This document shows positions 34,209 through 43,430 of a DNA stretch of 64,000 bases, one piece after another. The stretch is from UBA5614 sp963667535 (GTDB lineage: Bacteria; Cloacimonadota; Cloacimonadia; Cloacimonadales; Cloacimonadaceae). Location of the stretch: positions 124,001-188,000 of the forward strand of contig CAXXDU010000002.1 of the NCBI GenBank assembly GCA_963667535.2, read 5' to 3'. The position numbers and the translations under genes are program-made. Position 1 is the stretch's first letter; each line of letters opens with the position of its first letter. The notes beneath the pieces are model-generated. The model had not been told where the DNA came from, did no database searches, and was given only the letters and a program-made list of their open reading frames with translations.

Positions 34209-35747
34209 ATGAAAAAAACACCGGGAATAGTATTAGTAGTCCTTAGCGCTGTGATGCTCGGTGTATCACGCCTGCCTGTCTATTGCGGATGGTTGGGATT
34301 CGTCAGTCTGATACCGTTACTATACTATTTTGACAGCGGCAGAAAGAAGGGATTTGAGCTATACAGGGATGCCTTTATCTTTAGCGCTATCAGTTTTGTA
34401 ATCTGGATGCACTGGATGTGGGGCGTCACCTCCGGTGGGTTTATCGGCATTATCTTACTCTATTCCATTTATTACTTTGTTACTTTCCAGCTTATCCGGT
34501 TTATCTGGCATAAGCTTCCAGGGCTGAGGTATATCGGCTTTATTCTGATATTCCTGTGTTTGGAGTATCTGGAAAACTTTGGAGAATTCCGCTTTCCCTG
34601 GATGAATCTGGGCTATGCTCTGGCAGATTACACAGTGCTTATCCAGGCTGCCGATATCGGTGGAGTAACACTATTATCATTATTCCTGCTACTTATCAAT
34701 GTCTTTATTTATCTGGCCATGCACAAGAAAAGACAATATCTGGCAGGGATTGCCGTTATTCTCGTTTTATGGATTGGCTATGGTATCTGGTGTATGAAGA
34801 CTATTCAACTGAGTAAAACAGAAGAGCATATTGCCATTATGCAGCCGAGTATTCCACAGGAAGAGAAGTGGGAATCTCAGCATTTTGATGAGCTATATAC
34901 CAGATATCAGGATTTGACTATAAAAGCAGCCAAAGATTCCGTACAACTACTTATCTGGCCTGAAGCTGCTATGCCTATCTACCTGTTGAGAGATACAGAG
35001 CATCTGCCATTGGTACAAGACCTCTGTGATGACAACAGAATTGAAATATTCACAGGTTTTCCTGATGTCTTGCCTGCTCCTGCCGATTATCCCGGTGGAG
35101 CATATTATTACAATGCAGCTACTCTATTCAGACCATTTAAGCATTACGAGGAACCATATTACAAGATGATTCTTGTCCCGGTTGGCGAGAGAATACCGCT
35201 ACTCAGATATCTTCCCTTTTTGTGGAAGCTGCAGTTTGGGCAGGCGAACTGGGAATATGGGACCAAATGCCGTTACTACCAAAGCGGACATGTAACCTAC
35301 GCTCCTCAAATCTGTTTCGAAATTGCTTTTTCCGAGTTGAACAGAAAGATGGCTTTCCGCAATCTGGGAGAAGGTAAACAGGGCAAACCGGAGAAGATAG
35401 ATTTTTTGGTTAATATTACTAATGACGCCTGGTATGGCAGGTCTTCAGGACCCTGGATTCATGCTATGCTGACTAAGTTTCGGGCAGTGGAAAACCGCAT
35501 TCAGATTTACAGAAGTGCCAATACAGGCATCTCCATAGCAGTGGACCCGCTGGGCAGAATAATAACTAAGACAAAGCTCTTTGATATCACGCTTTTGAAA
35601 AGCCCTGTATACCGCAGCACAAAGATTCCTCTTTATTATTGGCTGTACGGTTGGATGCGCATAGTCTGCTTATTGACTTTCGTGCTTTTATTGTATGCAT
35701 TATTTAAAAGAAATACAACAATCCTCAAACCAAGAGGACAACTATGA
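34209..35747 (+). CDS. lnt: Apolipoprotein N-acyltransferase
   Basis: Adds the third acyl chain to lipoproteins in the inner membrane. The 512 residues start with about seven hydrophobic segments (1-215) including FPWMNLGYALAD, followed by a periplasmic nitrilase-like domain with the catalytic Glu in IWPEAAMPIYLL, the Lys in YYKMILVPVGERIPLL and the Cys in APQICFEIAFSEL. NITNDAWYG and FRAVENRIQIYRSANTGIS are also family signatures. A last hydrophobic segment ends the protein. The C-terminal four bases overlap the start of the MerR gene. It follows a lipoprotein gene directly. Confidence 0.95.
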   Translation: MKKTPGIVLVVLSAVMLGVSRLPVYCGWLGFVSLIPLLYYFDSGRKKGFELYRDAFIFSAISFVIWMHWMWGVTSGGFIGIILLYSIYYFVTFQLIRFIWHKLPGLRYIGFILIFLCLEYLENFGEFRFPWMNLGYALADYTVLIQAADIGGVTLLSLFLLLINVFIYLAMHKKRQYLAGIAVILVLWIGYGIWCMKTIQLSKTEEHIAIMQPSIPQEEKWESQHFDELYTRYQDLTIKAAKDSVQLLIWPEAAMPIYLLRDTEHLPLVQDLCDDNRIEIFTGFPDVLPAPADYPGGAYYYNAATLFRPFKHYEEPYYKMILVPVGERIPLLRYLPFLWKLQFGQANWEYGTKCRYYQSGHVTYAPQICFEIAFSELNRKMAFRNLGEGKQGKPEKIDFLVNITNDAWYGRSSGPWIHAMLTKFRAVENRIQIYRSANTGISIAVDPLGRIITKTKLFDITLLKSPVYRSTKIPLYYWLYGWMRIVCLLTFVLLLYALFKRNTTILKPRGQL

Positions 35748-36145
35748 AGAAGTTCTATTATACTATCGGTGAAGTAAGCAATCTACTGGAGCTAAAGCCT
35801 TATGTCATCCGCTTTTGGGAGACTGAGTTTACTCAATTAAAACCACGCAAAGACCATGGCCGTAACCGTCAGTTTACAGAAGAGCATATTGAATTACTCA
35901 AGAAAATCAAGGATATGCTCTATAATCAAAAATTCACTATCGACGGAGCACGCCAAAAGCTGAAACAGGAAAGGAAAGCACCGGACCAGATAGAAATTGA
36001 CCTGTTTGCTTCTCCCCCGGCAGCAGAAACAACCCATTTATCAGCAACTGAAAAGAAAAAGCTGCTAAACGATTTGACAGATATGAAAAAGAAAATTACC
36101 AGCATTATACAAATCCTCAATCAAGCTAAACGGAGCGATAAATGA
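35744..36145 (+). CDS. MerR-family transcriptional regulator
   Basis: 133 residues. The N-terminal winged helix-turn-helix has the family signature YTIGEVSNLLELKPYVIRFWETEF, followed by KPRKDHGRNRQFTEEHIELL and FTIDGARQKL. The C-terminal half is a helical linker (ETTHLSATEKKKLLNDLTDM) with no Cys-based metal or thiol site, so the ligand cannot be guessed. Genes of this small type often lie within housekeeping operons in this superphylum. It overlaps lnt by 4 bases and glyQ by 4 bases. Confidence 0.88.
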   Translation: MKKFYYTIGEVSNLLELKPYVIRFWETEFTQLKPRKDHGRNRQFTEEHIELLKKIKDMLYNQKFTIDGARQKLKQERKAPDQIEIDLFASPPAAETTHLSATEKKKLLNDLTDMKKKITSIIQILNQAKRSDK

Positions 36146-36987
36146 CCTTTCAAAATATTATCCTTACATTGCAACAGTATTGGGCAAAACAAGGTTGCAA
36201 TCTTGTGCAGCCCTATGATGTGGAAATGGGAGCCGGAACATTTCATCCCGCTACCTTTTTCGGAGCTTTGGGCAAGAATCCTGTGTCCGTTGCTTATCCT
36301 CAAGCCTGCCGCCGTCCCAAAGACGGACGGTATGGTGAAAATCCTAACCGTTTGCAGCATTATTATCAGTTTCAGGTAATCATCAAGCCTTCTCCTGACG
36401 ATATTCAAAACCTGTATCTGAATAGTCTGATTGCCATCGGGGTTGAAATTGAAAAGCATGATGTCCGCTTTGTGGAAGACGATTGGGAATCACCTACTTT
36501 AGGAGCCTGGGGACTGGGCTGGGAAGTTTGGCTGGACGGCATGGAAATCAGTCAGTTCACCTATTTCCAGCAAGTGGGAAGCGTTGATGTTTTTCCCATC
36601 AGCGTTGAACTTACTTATGGTCTGGAACGTCTTGCCATGTATATCCAGAATGTAGATGATTACCGTCAGCTACAATGGAATGACACGACCAAATATGAAG
36701 AACTTTTCTTCAATAAGGAAGTGGAATATTCGCACTACAATTTTGAAGGAGCCAATACAACGATGCTCTTTGATAAATTTCAAAAAGATGAACAAGAATG
36801 CAAAGACCTGATAAACCAAAAGCTGGTCTATCCTGCGTATGATGAATTGCTCAAATGCTCGCACTCTTTTAATCTGTTAGACGCCAGAGGCGTTATCAGT
36901 GTAACAGAGAGAGCTGCTTATATCGGACGTATCAGAAATATGGCAAGACAATGTGCCATAGTTTATATGGAAAAATACGGTTCGTAA
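36142..36987 (+). CDS. glyQ: Glycyl-tRNA synthetase alpha subunit
   Basis: Class II aminoacyl-tRNA synthetase subunit that activates glycine. The 281 residues are nearly invariant for the family: TFQNIILTLQQYWAKQGC, QPYDVEMGAGTFHPATF, RRPKDGRYGENPNRLQHYYQ, and GLGWEVWLDGMEISQFTYFQ. Its beta subunit partner glyS is normally next to it, but the following genes are unrelated and no glyS occurs in the window, so glyS must be elsewhere in the genome if the enzyme is the heterotetrameric form. It overlaps the MerR gene. Confidence 0.96.
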   Translation: MTFQNIILTLQQYWAKQGCNLVQPYDVEMGAGTFHPATFFGALGKNPVSVAYPQACRRPKDGRYGENPNRLQHYYQFQVIIKPSPDDIQNLYLNSLIAIGVEIEKHDVRFVEDDWESPTLGAWGLGWEVWLDGMEISQFTYFQQVGSVDVFPISVELTYGLERLAMYIQNVDDYRQLQWNDTTKYEELFFNKEVEYSHYNFEGANTTMLFDKFQKDEQECKDLINQKLVYPAYDELLKCSHSFNLLDARGVISVTERAAYIGRIRNMARQCAIVYMEKYGS

Positions 36988-37016
36988 ATGACTACGACTT
37001 TTCCAAAGGAGTCAAT

Positions 37017-37685
37017 ATGAAACAGACAAATTGGCAACTGGTTGCTTCCCAGACAAGGGAGTTGTTCCCGAATGTGGTTCAGATAGCAGCTTATAGCCGA
37101 AACAGGTGGTTACTGGTATTTGAGGAAGAACCGGATAGCTTTCTCAATACCTTTCATCCACTGACAAGAATCATTGAAAAGCTCAAACTTACAGTGCCTC
37201 TGATAGTCAGTAAACAATTTATCCAAAACTCTCTGGATAGTTACCCGCTTGAGTTTTTGGATATCCAGAGTGACTATACAAATCTCTATTTTATAGAAGA
37301 TGTGATTGCAGACCTTCAGTTTGATAAAAACGATGTACGCTTGCAAGTAGAAAGAGAGCTCAGGAGTAAATGGCTTTTGACCAGATTGGCTACTATTCAG
37401 TATAAACGGCATAATCACAACTTGTTTGGGGTATTATTGGAGTCATTCCGGGCATTACTTCCTGTTTTCAAAGGTTTTTGCTTTCTGAATGGAATCACCC
37501 CACCCGGTCAAACAGATAAAATCCTTGATAATCTGGAAGAAATCTTACACTCTGACCTTAAAGTATTCAGGTATCTGGCTGGTCAGAAGAAGGCTCCATC
37601 CGCTAATTTAGTAAATAACCTGTTTAATGACTACATCAGACTGCTAAATCTTTGTATCGATAAGATTGACGGCTGGAATATATAG
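37017..37685 (+). CDS. Conserved-looking protein of unknown function
   Basis: 222 residues from the ATG at 37017, which has an AAGGAG ribosome site; the frame itself opens further upstream at 36951 inside glyQ. The protein is helical with no signal or membrane segment (TRELFPNVVQIAAYSRNRWLLVFEEE, FIEDVIADLQFDKNDVRLQVERELRSKWLLTR). Some sections recall a nucleotidyltransferase-like regulatory helper, but I recognise no family. Its stop codon overlaps the GTG of the next gene by one base (TAGTG), so the two are probably translationally coupled and functionally linked. Confidence 0.7.
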   Translation: MKQTNWQLVASQTRELFPNVVQIAAYSRNRWLLVFEEEPDSFLNTFHPLTRIIEKLKLTVPLIVSKQFIQNSLDSYPLEFLDIQSDYTNLYFIEDVIADLQFDKNDVRLQVERELRSKWLLTRLATIQYKRHNHNLFGVLLESFRALLPVFKGFCFLNGITPPGQTDKILDNLEEILHSDLKVFRYLAGQKKAPSANLVNNLFNDYIRLLNLCIDKIDGWNI

Positions 37686-38452
37686 TGATAAATAGCTTTG
37701 TTGAACTATTGGATGAGCAAACCCCGCTATTAGCATTAGCTATTCATAACGGACATGATATGCATCCGGAATTGCTGAGAGTTTGCGGAATCAGTGAAGC
37801 GGACAGATTGAGGGAAGAAGACCCTTATACAGAGGTTTTTGCTGAACCATATCCTAACAAAATAATCGTTAACACCAGTAGATTTACAGTTGATTTAAAC
37901 CGCACCCGGGAAAAAGCTATCTACTTAAACCCGGAAGACTGTTGGGGGTTACCGGTAAGGACTACCAGACTTTCAGAAGAATTGGTTACAGAGCTTGGAC
38001 ATGATTATGGTCAATGGTATTCGCTCCTGACTTTCACTATCCAAAGATTATTAGCTAAAAACAACTTCCTGATAGTTTTGGATTTGCATTCATACAACCA
38101 CCGGAGGAAGGGTCCAGACGAGGCTTTTGATTCTCAGCTGGATAATCCGGATATTATTCTGGGAAGAAACAATATGCCGAAAAAGTACTATCCGTGGGTA
38201 GATAAAGTTTGTTCAGAATTAAACAATAAAGTTGTTATGGGACATACTCTGGATTGCAGAATTGATGTAAAATTTACCGGAGGTTGGCTTTCCAGGTGGT
38301 TGCATCAGACTTTCCCTGAGCAAGTGCTTTGTCTGGCAGTCGAATTTAAGAAGATTTTTATGGACGAATGGACAGGAAAAGTAAATAATGAGTTTCAGGT
38401 GGAATTAAGCCAAAGTCTTTATTTGGCGATAGAAGAATGCCGGCAATATTAA
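37685..38452 (+). CDS. N-formylglutamate amidohydrolase-family protein
   Basis: 255 residues starting at GTG. The family's metal-binding residues can be seen: the HNG block in LALAIHNGHDMHPELL, EEDPYTE, the VDLNR motif and LDLHSYNHRRKGPDE. These are as in HutG-type N-formylglutamate deformylases, which hydrolyse N-formylglutamate at the end of histidine degradation. No other histidine-degradation gene lies nearby; several uncharacterised paralogues of this family exist, so the substrate is uncertain. It is coupled to the upstream unknown gene and followed 28 bases later by a sensor kinase. Confidence 0.8.
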   Translation: MINSFVELLDEQTPLLALAIHNGHDMHPELLRVCGISEADRLREEDPYTEVFAEPYPNKIIVNTSRFTVDLNRTREKAIYLNPEDCWGLPVRTTRLSEELVTELGHDYGQWYSLLTFTIQRLLAKNNFLIVLDLHSYNHRRKGPDEAFDSQLDNPDIILGRNNMPKKYYPWVDKVCSELNNKVVMGHTLDCRIDVKFTGGWLSRWLHQTFPEQVLCLAVEFKKIFMDEWTGKVNNEFQVELSQSLYLAIEECRQY

Positions 38453-38480
38453 TAACTATGAAGATTAACAAAGGGTAGAG

Positions 38481-41219
38481 TTGAAAAAGAGCAGACAAAA
38501 GCGAACTTTATTCGGTTATTTTGTAATAGCATATTTAGTCGTTGTTATACTATTTACGATTTTCCGCTATTATGATGAAAGCTCAAAATGGGACGATATC
38601 ATTCGCACCAGGCTGCGTACAGGTGCTGCAATGGTTAAGTACATCCTGCCCGGTGATTACTTTGACAGAGCTATCGACATGAATTCAATCTCCAATACCG
38701 AACATAGAAAGAACATCATTACTCTGAGCCAGGCATCCTGGGAAGGACAATTTGAATATCTGTATGCTCTGAAAGAAATGAACGGTAAATTCTTTTTTAT
38801 TGCTTCCAGCCAAACCCGAAAAGAAATCAAAGACAATATTTACGAATCTTACTGGCTTGAATACACAGAAGCTCCTCCTGCTCTGGCAAGAGCTTTCAAG
38901 TCGCATAAGACTGTTTATGCAAAAGTTCAAGACAGATGGGGAACTTTTTATTCCGTGTTTTATCCGGAATACTCTCCGAATGGACAGTATTATATTGCAG
39001 GTGCTGACTATGACTTTAACTATCTGAAAAAAACTTTACAGAGCATTCTCCTCAGTGCAAGTCTGCAAGCCATTATTTTACTGATATTACTTTTTTTGAT
39101 ATATATCACCCTCAGCCGCTTACAAAAACATTACGTGCGCAGACTTCAATACAGTAATTCTGTAAATGAAGCTGCACCCATAGGAGTAATGAGCATTCAG
39201 CCGGAAGGTCAGATAGATTATGTTAATCCTGTTTTCGCTAATCTACTTGGTTTATCCATTAGCAACATAGATGGGTTAAACATACACGACGATTTGGGTT
39301 TTGGCAAGAACGATGAACTGATAAACCGAATTCGAATCTGCCTGAACCGACAGATTTCCTGGCAGGGAGAGTTTCTGAATGTTTCCTTAACAGGAAAAGA
39401 GTATTGGGTTAATGCTATTATTAACTACATCTTGCCAGAACAGGACGGCAAGGCAATGCTTAATGTCTTTGCAGAAGATGTCACAACTCCTATGCAGTCA
39501 AGAATATCTCTGGGGCAGCACAATAAGGTTTTAAACTTTCTTTCTCAGGCAATACACAATCTTTTGGCAAATCCAGACCTGGACAGCACATTACCTGACG
39601 TATTGGAACAGTATGCGATAAACCTCAATAAAAGCCAGGTTTCAATTCTCAAATCATCTTCCAACAGTTATGAAATTGTCGCATCATGGGTAAATGCTGT
39701 TTCGACAGATACTGCCATGCCCATCAATATGTTTTCACAAATACACAAATCACTACAAACCAACTGGGAAACCAACCTGGAAAGCGGTCAGATTGTTAAT
39801 GGTGAATCCTATGACTTTCCCATATCATTGATTACGATGTCCAGAATACCCAATCCGGGAATACTGCATTTGTGTCCGATTTTTTGTGACGAGAGATATT
39901 GGGGATTCATCATTTCTCTGCAAACTCAAAGAGAAGATACTATAGACGATGAACTGGAACATACTGTAATGCTATCCATTGCAGACAGCATTGGAAGTGC
40001 ATTAAAAAGACATAAAGTTGAATTGGCTCTCAGGAAATCCATTGATGCCAAGACTAGCTTCCTGAGCTCGATGAGCCATGAAATCAGGACACCTTTAAAC
40101 GGTGTAATCGGCATGATTAATTTAATGGAGTCTACTTCTCTTACCGATGACCAGAAAGAATATGTCGATGCCATCAGAGTATCAGGAAGGCTGCTTTTAA
40201 ATCTGATAAATAATATTCTGGATATTTCACGAATTGAAGCAGGTAAAACTCTGCTACGCAGTAATCCAATCGGTCTTACATCTTGTGTGCAGGCTGCTAT
40301 CAACATTGTCAATTATGAGCTCAAAGAAAAAAAGCTTACTTTGGAACTATCTCTGGATTCAAAACTGCCCAGGATTATTCAGGGAGATGAGACTCGCTTA
40401 AAGCAGATTATCGTCAATCTGCTTCACAATTCAATCAAGTTTACTGATCGTGGAGTAATCAGGGTTGCTGTAGAAAGAGTTAATAAAAAAATTATCCAGT
40501 TTATGGTTTCTGACACAGGGATAGGAATGACTCCTGAGCAGGTTAAAAACATCTTTGAGCCTTTCTATCAAGCCGGTTCTATTTCCCAGAAACTCAAAGG
40601 CACTGGTCTCGGATTGGCAATATCCAAACAGCTTGTCGAGATTATGAATGGTGAAATCACAGTCGAAAGTGAGCCGGGACAAGGCACTTCTATTGCTTTT
40701 ACAGTTGAACTGCCAATTCTGGAAGATAGCGTTGATTATAACGAACAATCACAAATCACGGAACAAGATGCTGTCGAACACTCTAACAATGAGCATATGC
40801 CCATAAACATCGCTTATCTGCTGGGTGACGATTTGGATGATAAGATCTTGCTGAATTTCTTAGAGAGCCGGGGCTACAAGCTTGCTGTCGCTGAAAACTG
40901 GAAAAGCATGCAGAATAAACTTGAAATTAAAGAAATCAAACTGGCAATAGCAAATATATCCTTGAAAAATCAAGCTAAGGCGTCTCTCATTAATAGTTTA
41001 CAGAAATCATTTCTGGACTTTCCCCATATCTTTTGGTTAATTCTGGCTGATGAAGCTTGTAAAAATTTGTATGTAAACAACCCTCTTCCTGATAATGTGC
41101 TATGCTTGCCTAAGCCTCTTGATTTAGATAAAATAGTAATCTTCGTAAAAGAATCTCTGGAAAAGAATCCATCAGATTTATCGAATAGTAAATCCGGGAT
41201 GAAATTGGAGAAACACTGA
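38481..41219 (+). CDS. Hybrid sensor histidine kinase with a receiver domain lacking the phospho-acceptor Asp
   Basis: 912 residues, TTG start. Two transmembrane segments (about 12-28 and 190-212) enclose a periplasmic sensor. Then come a PAS domain (NEAAPIGVMSIQPEGQIDYV), a GAF-like domain (about 350-510), a HisKA domain with His533 in SSMSHEIRTPLNGVIGMI, and a HATPase domain (LHNSIKFTDRG, DTGIGMTPEQ, GTGLGLAISKQL). The C-terminal receiver-like domain starts YLLGDDLDDKILLNFLESRG and ends CLPKPLD, but where the acceptor Asp should be the sequence is AIANISL (Asn825, AAT at 40953-40955). So it may regulate without accepting phosphate. No separate regulator is adjacent. Confidence 0.9.
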   Translation: MKKSRQKRTLFGYFVIAYLVVVILFTIFRYYDESSKWDDIIRTRLRTGAAMVKYILPGDYFDRAIDMNSISNTEHRKNIITLSQASWEGQFEYLYALKEMNGKFFFIASSQTRKEIKDNIYESYWLEYTEAPPALARAFKSHKTVYAKVQDRWGTFYSVFYPEYSPNGQYYIAGADYDFNYLKKTLQSILLSASLQAIILLILLFLIYITLSRLQKHYVRRLQYSNSVNEAAPIGVMSIQPEGQIDYVNPVFANLLGLSISNIDGLNIHDDLGFGKNDELINRIRICLNRQISWQGEFLNVSLTGKEYWVNAIINYILPEQDGKAMLNVFAEDVTTPMQSRISLGQHNKVLNFLSQAIHNLLANPDLDSTLPDVLEQYAINLNKSQVSILKSSSNSYEIVASWVNAVSTDTAMPINMFSQIHKSLQTNWETNLESGQIVNGESYDFPISLITMSRIPNPGILHLCPIFCDERYWGFIISLQTQREDTIDDELEHTVMLSIADSIGSALKRHKVELALRKSIDAKTSFLSSMSHEIRTPLNGVIGMINLMESTSLTDDQKEYVDAIRVSGRLLLNLINNILDISRIEAGKTLLRSNPIGLTSCVQAAINIVNYELKEKKLTLELSLDSKLPRIIQGDETRLKQIIVNLLHNSIKFTDRGVIRVAVERVNKKIIQFMVSDTGIGMTPEQVKNIFEPFYQAGSISQKLKGTGLGLAISKQLVEIMNGEITVESEPGQGTSIAFTVELPILEDSVDYNEQSQITEQDAVEHSNNEHMPINIAYLLGDDLDDKILLNFLESRGYKLAVAENWKSMQNKLEIKEIKLAIANISLKNQAKASLINSLQKSFLDFPHIFWLILADEACKNLYVNNPLPDNVLCLPKPLDLDKIVIFVKESLEKNPSDLSNSKSGMKLEKH

Positions 41220-41224
41220 TTCTT

Positions 41225-42757
41225 TTAGTTTAGCAACAATAGTTTAGATACCATCCTCTGTCCATTGATGCCTTTTGTCATAAGTAAATATATCCCTGCA
41301 CTGAATTCTTCATTGCCGGCAGTATGCGTTATCAATTTAAACTCACCTTTTTCTGAGTGAATAATGGCTATCTTCTGTCCTTTGAGATTGTATACTTCCA
41401 AAGAAGCAACTATTCTGGTCTTGCTACTAATCTTAACTGTAGAATTAAGCTGAGCAGGATTGGGATACACATTCAGCCCTATGGGTTGGAGTGCAGATGT
41501 TTCATCTTGATTGGAATTTGGTAATGAAAACAATTCAGTTCTGTTTAATATACTCATTTCATTTTGAAAGGCAGGCTGAGAAAGAGTAGCAGTTGACCAG
41601 AGCAATCTTCCGCTTGAAGGTTCATACTGCATAGACATCATATTGTTTTGCAGTCCGGCAGCCCCGATTAACAGGCTCAGTTGTCTCTTTGCAGATATTA
41701 CAGGATTGGTAGTAAGAGAATCTACTATGTTGCCATATCTGGTGCAGCAGACAGGAGGATTTAACAGTCTGAAATGATTGGTAGCTACCAGATGTGTTCC
41801 CGGCGGGAGGTTGTCATTCTGAGCTGAGGTACGCATCACGGTTCCAAGATTATTATTGGCTTCAATGATTCCGGTCATCGTAACCGGGTTTTCGGAAACA
41901 GCATGTACAAGCGTTCCCGATAAAGAAAGCTGATCATCGATTGCCTGATATATATCAGTGATGTTATCTGCACCATCATTGTTATAATCCTGAGCTTCAA
42001 TACCGTTTCTAATGCTGAGTAAAATCGGATGTAATCCGTTCAAGTTATTGGTATCGTGGATGTTGCCTGTATTTAAAAAAGCTGCTTTCCCTGATGCGCT
42101 AATGGCTGATAATGCGCCAATCATCCCCGGATATGTAAAAGAAATCCAATCCTGTTCACCGGCTTCTGTGGGATGAGAAACCATCAGAAGTGGGTTAGCA
42201 ATCAATGACCCGTCCTGATTCCAGTCCATAAATCTGGTTATGACAACATTGCCCTGTAAAAAAGCATCAGCTTGCGTAGAACTTCCCCAGCTTGATATAG
42301 ATGCACAGTTAAGTTCAAGATTACTGCTTCCTGTTATCTGGCTTTGGTAGAAATATAAGTCAACCAGACAGTTAGCTGTTAAAATATCCGCACTGTTAAT
42401 GTTTCTCTGCAACCCGGCAAGATAGATATTTGTCCCTGAAGCAGCGAGTCCATTTATTATCCCGGTAGCTTCCTGTTGATATTTCGTCTCCACTTCAAAA
42501 TGTGACAGATAGAAATTTAGCAAATCATTGTATACGGCTGAATCACTCATTGCAACTGTCTGGTACATATAAGTATTAATAATTTGCATAATCGGCTGGC
42601 TGAGAAGATATCCTTGCGCATATCCTCTCTCCTGATGGGTTCCCCAGGTCTTTAAAATCCACTTTCCATTGTTTTGAGTCAGAATACCGTTTACCTGTGC
42701 ATTTAATCCAATCACAAAACATAAAAGCAACACTACGAGATATATCATTCTTTTCAT
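41225..42757 (-). CDS. Secreted C45-type (Ntn-hydrolase) peptidase with FlgD-like sorting domain
   Basis: 510 residues. After a signal peptide (1-20) the early domain has WGTHQERGYAQGYLLS, typical of C45 acyltransferase-related and phospholipase B-like proteins. The predicted nucleophile is Cys151 in LNCASISSWG, with RFMDWNQDG soon after. In the family, the proenzyme cleaves just before this Cys to make an N-terminal nucleophile. The substrate is unknown. The C-terminal sorting domain (GLNVYPNPAQLNSTVKISS, YNLKGQKIAIIH, SAGIYLLM and SKLLLLN) indicates export to the cell surface or medium. It converges with the hybrid kinase gene (5 bases between stops). Confidence 0.75.
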   Translation of the reverse strand: MKRMIYLVVLLLCFVIGLNAQVNGILTQNNGKWILKTWGTHQERGYAQGYLLSQPIMQIINTYMYQTVAMSDSAVYNDLLNFYLSHFEVETKYQQEATGIINGLAASGTNIYLAGLQRNINSADILTANCLVDLYFYQSQITGSSNLELNCASISSWGSSTQADAFLQGNVVITRFMDWNQDGSLIANPLLMVSHPTEAGEQDWISFTYPGMIGALSAISASGKAAFLNTGNIHDTNNLNGLHPILLSIRNGIEAQDYNNDGADNITDIYQAIDDQLSLSGTLVHAVSENPVTMTGIIEANNNLGTVMRTSAQNDNLPPGTHLVATNHFRLLNPPVCCTRYGNIVDSLTTNPVISAKRQLSLLIGAAGLQNNMMSMQYEPSSGRLLWSTATLSQPAFQNEMSILNRTELFSLPNSNQDETSALQPIGLNVYPNPAQLNSTVKISSKTRIVASLEVYNLKGQKIAIIHSEKGEFKLITHTAGNEEFSAGIYLLMTKGINGQRMVSKLLLLN

Positions 42758-43426
42758 AAATCCACTAAAAACCTGATTGCAATAATAGTAAAGTAATAAT
42801 TAAACTTGAGCAATTCCTGATATGCTTTTACTGTGTAACAAGCTCGATTGTAGGGACTTACAGATATATCACTTTATAGCCAACAGTTCAAAACACCATG
42901 CCTTCTCATTTCACATAATTACGCTGTTGAGTAAACATAACAAATAGCATGTCTGTTTATTTCAATGAGAATATCGAACAAAACTCTGTTATTTTTCCTT
43001 CATACCTCTTTCATTCATTATTAATCTTTCTTTAAGTGATGTTAGATTGTGCATAATATCCGTGGGTGCTGCGCCTGTGCTGCTCCAGTGATTCCCCTAT
43101 GTTCATATGGGTGTCATGTGGGTGTCATATGGGTGTCATGTGGGTGTCATATGGGTGTCTTAAGGGCAAGCTAAGTTCACTGAAAGATAAATGAAAGCAG
43201 GATGAATAATGAAGAGGTAAGAAATAATAAGAAATAAGAGCAGAATGAAGAAGCATTAGTGAAGCGCTGTGAAATAGTATTCCAGACATAAGAATGCCAT
43301 TGGAATAGATATTGCAAAAAGTAGAATAGCAGTAATGTAAAATAATTCTTGCCAAGAATACGAGTATATTTCTTAATTACTAAAATTCTTAGATTGGGAT
43401 TAAATGATTTTGGACATGGGGATTAA
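42758..43426. other. Divergent gap upstream of the poly-gamma-glutamate operon
   Basis: 670 bases between the C45 peptidase gene (minus) and pgsB (plus). It contains an 11-bp tandem repeat (43104-43158) and, at the right end, a duplicated GGGATTAAATGATT sequence (43396-43409 and 43419-43432). No gene seen. Confidence 0.5.
43104..43158 (+). repeat. Five-copy 11-bp tandem repeat
   Basis: CATATGGGTGT and CATGTGGGTGT alternate five times. The 11-bp period is close to one helical turn, so identical faces of the DNA would be presented to a protein. It lies about 270 bases before pgsB. Confidence 0.8.
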
Positions 43427-43430
43427 ATGA
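43404..43430 (+). promoter_or_regulatory. Possible eight-codon leader frame coupled to pgsB
   Basis: ATG at 43404 opens a short frame (MILDMGIK) whose TGA (43428-43430) overlaps the pgsB ATG (43427-43429). It lies in a small direct duplication, so it may be an accident of that duplication rather than a functional leader. Confidence 0.25.
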
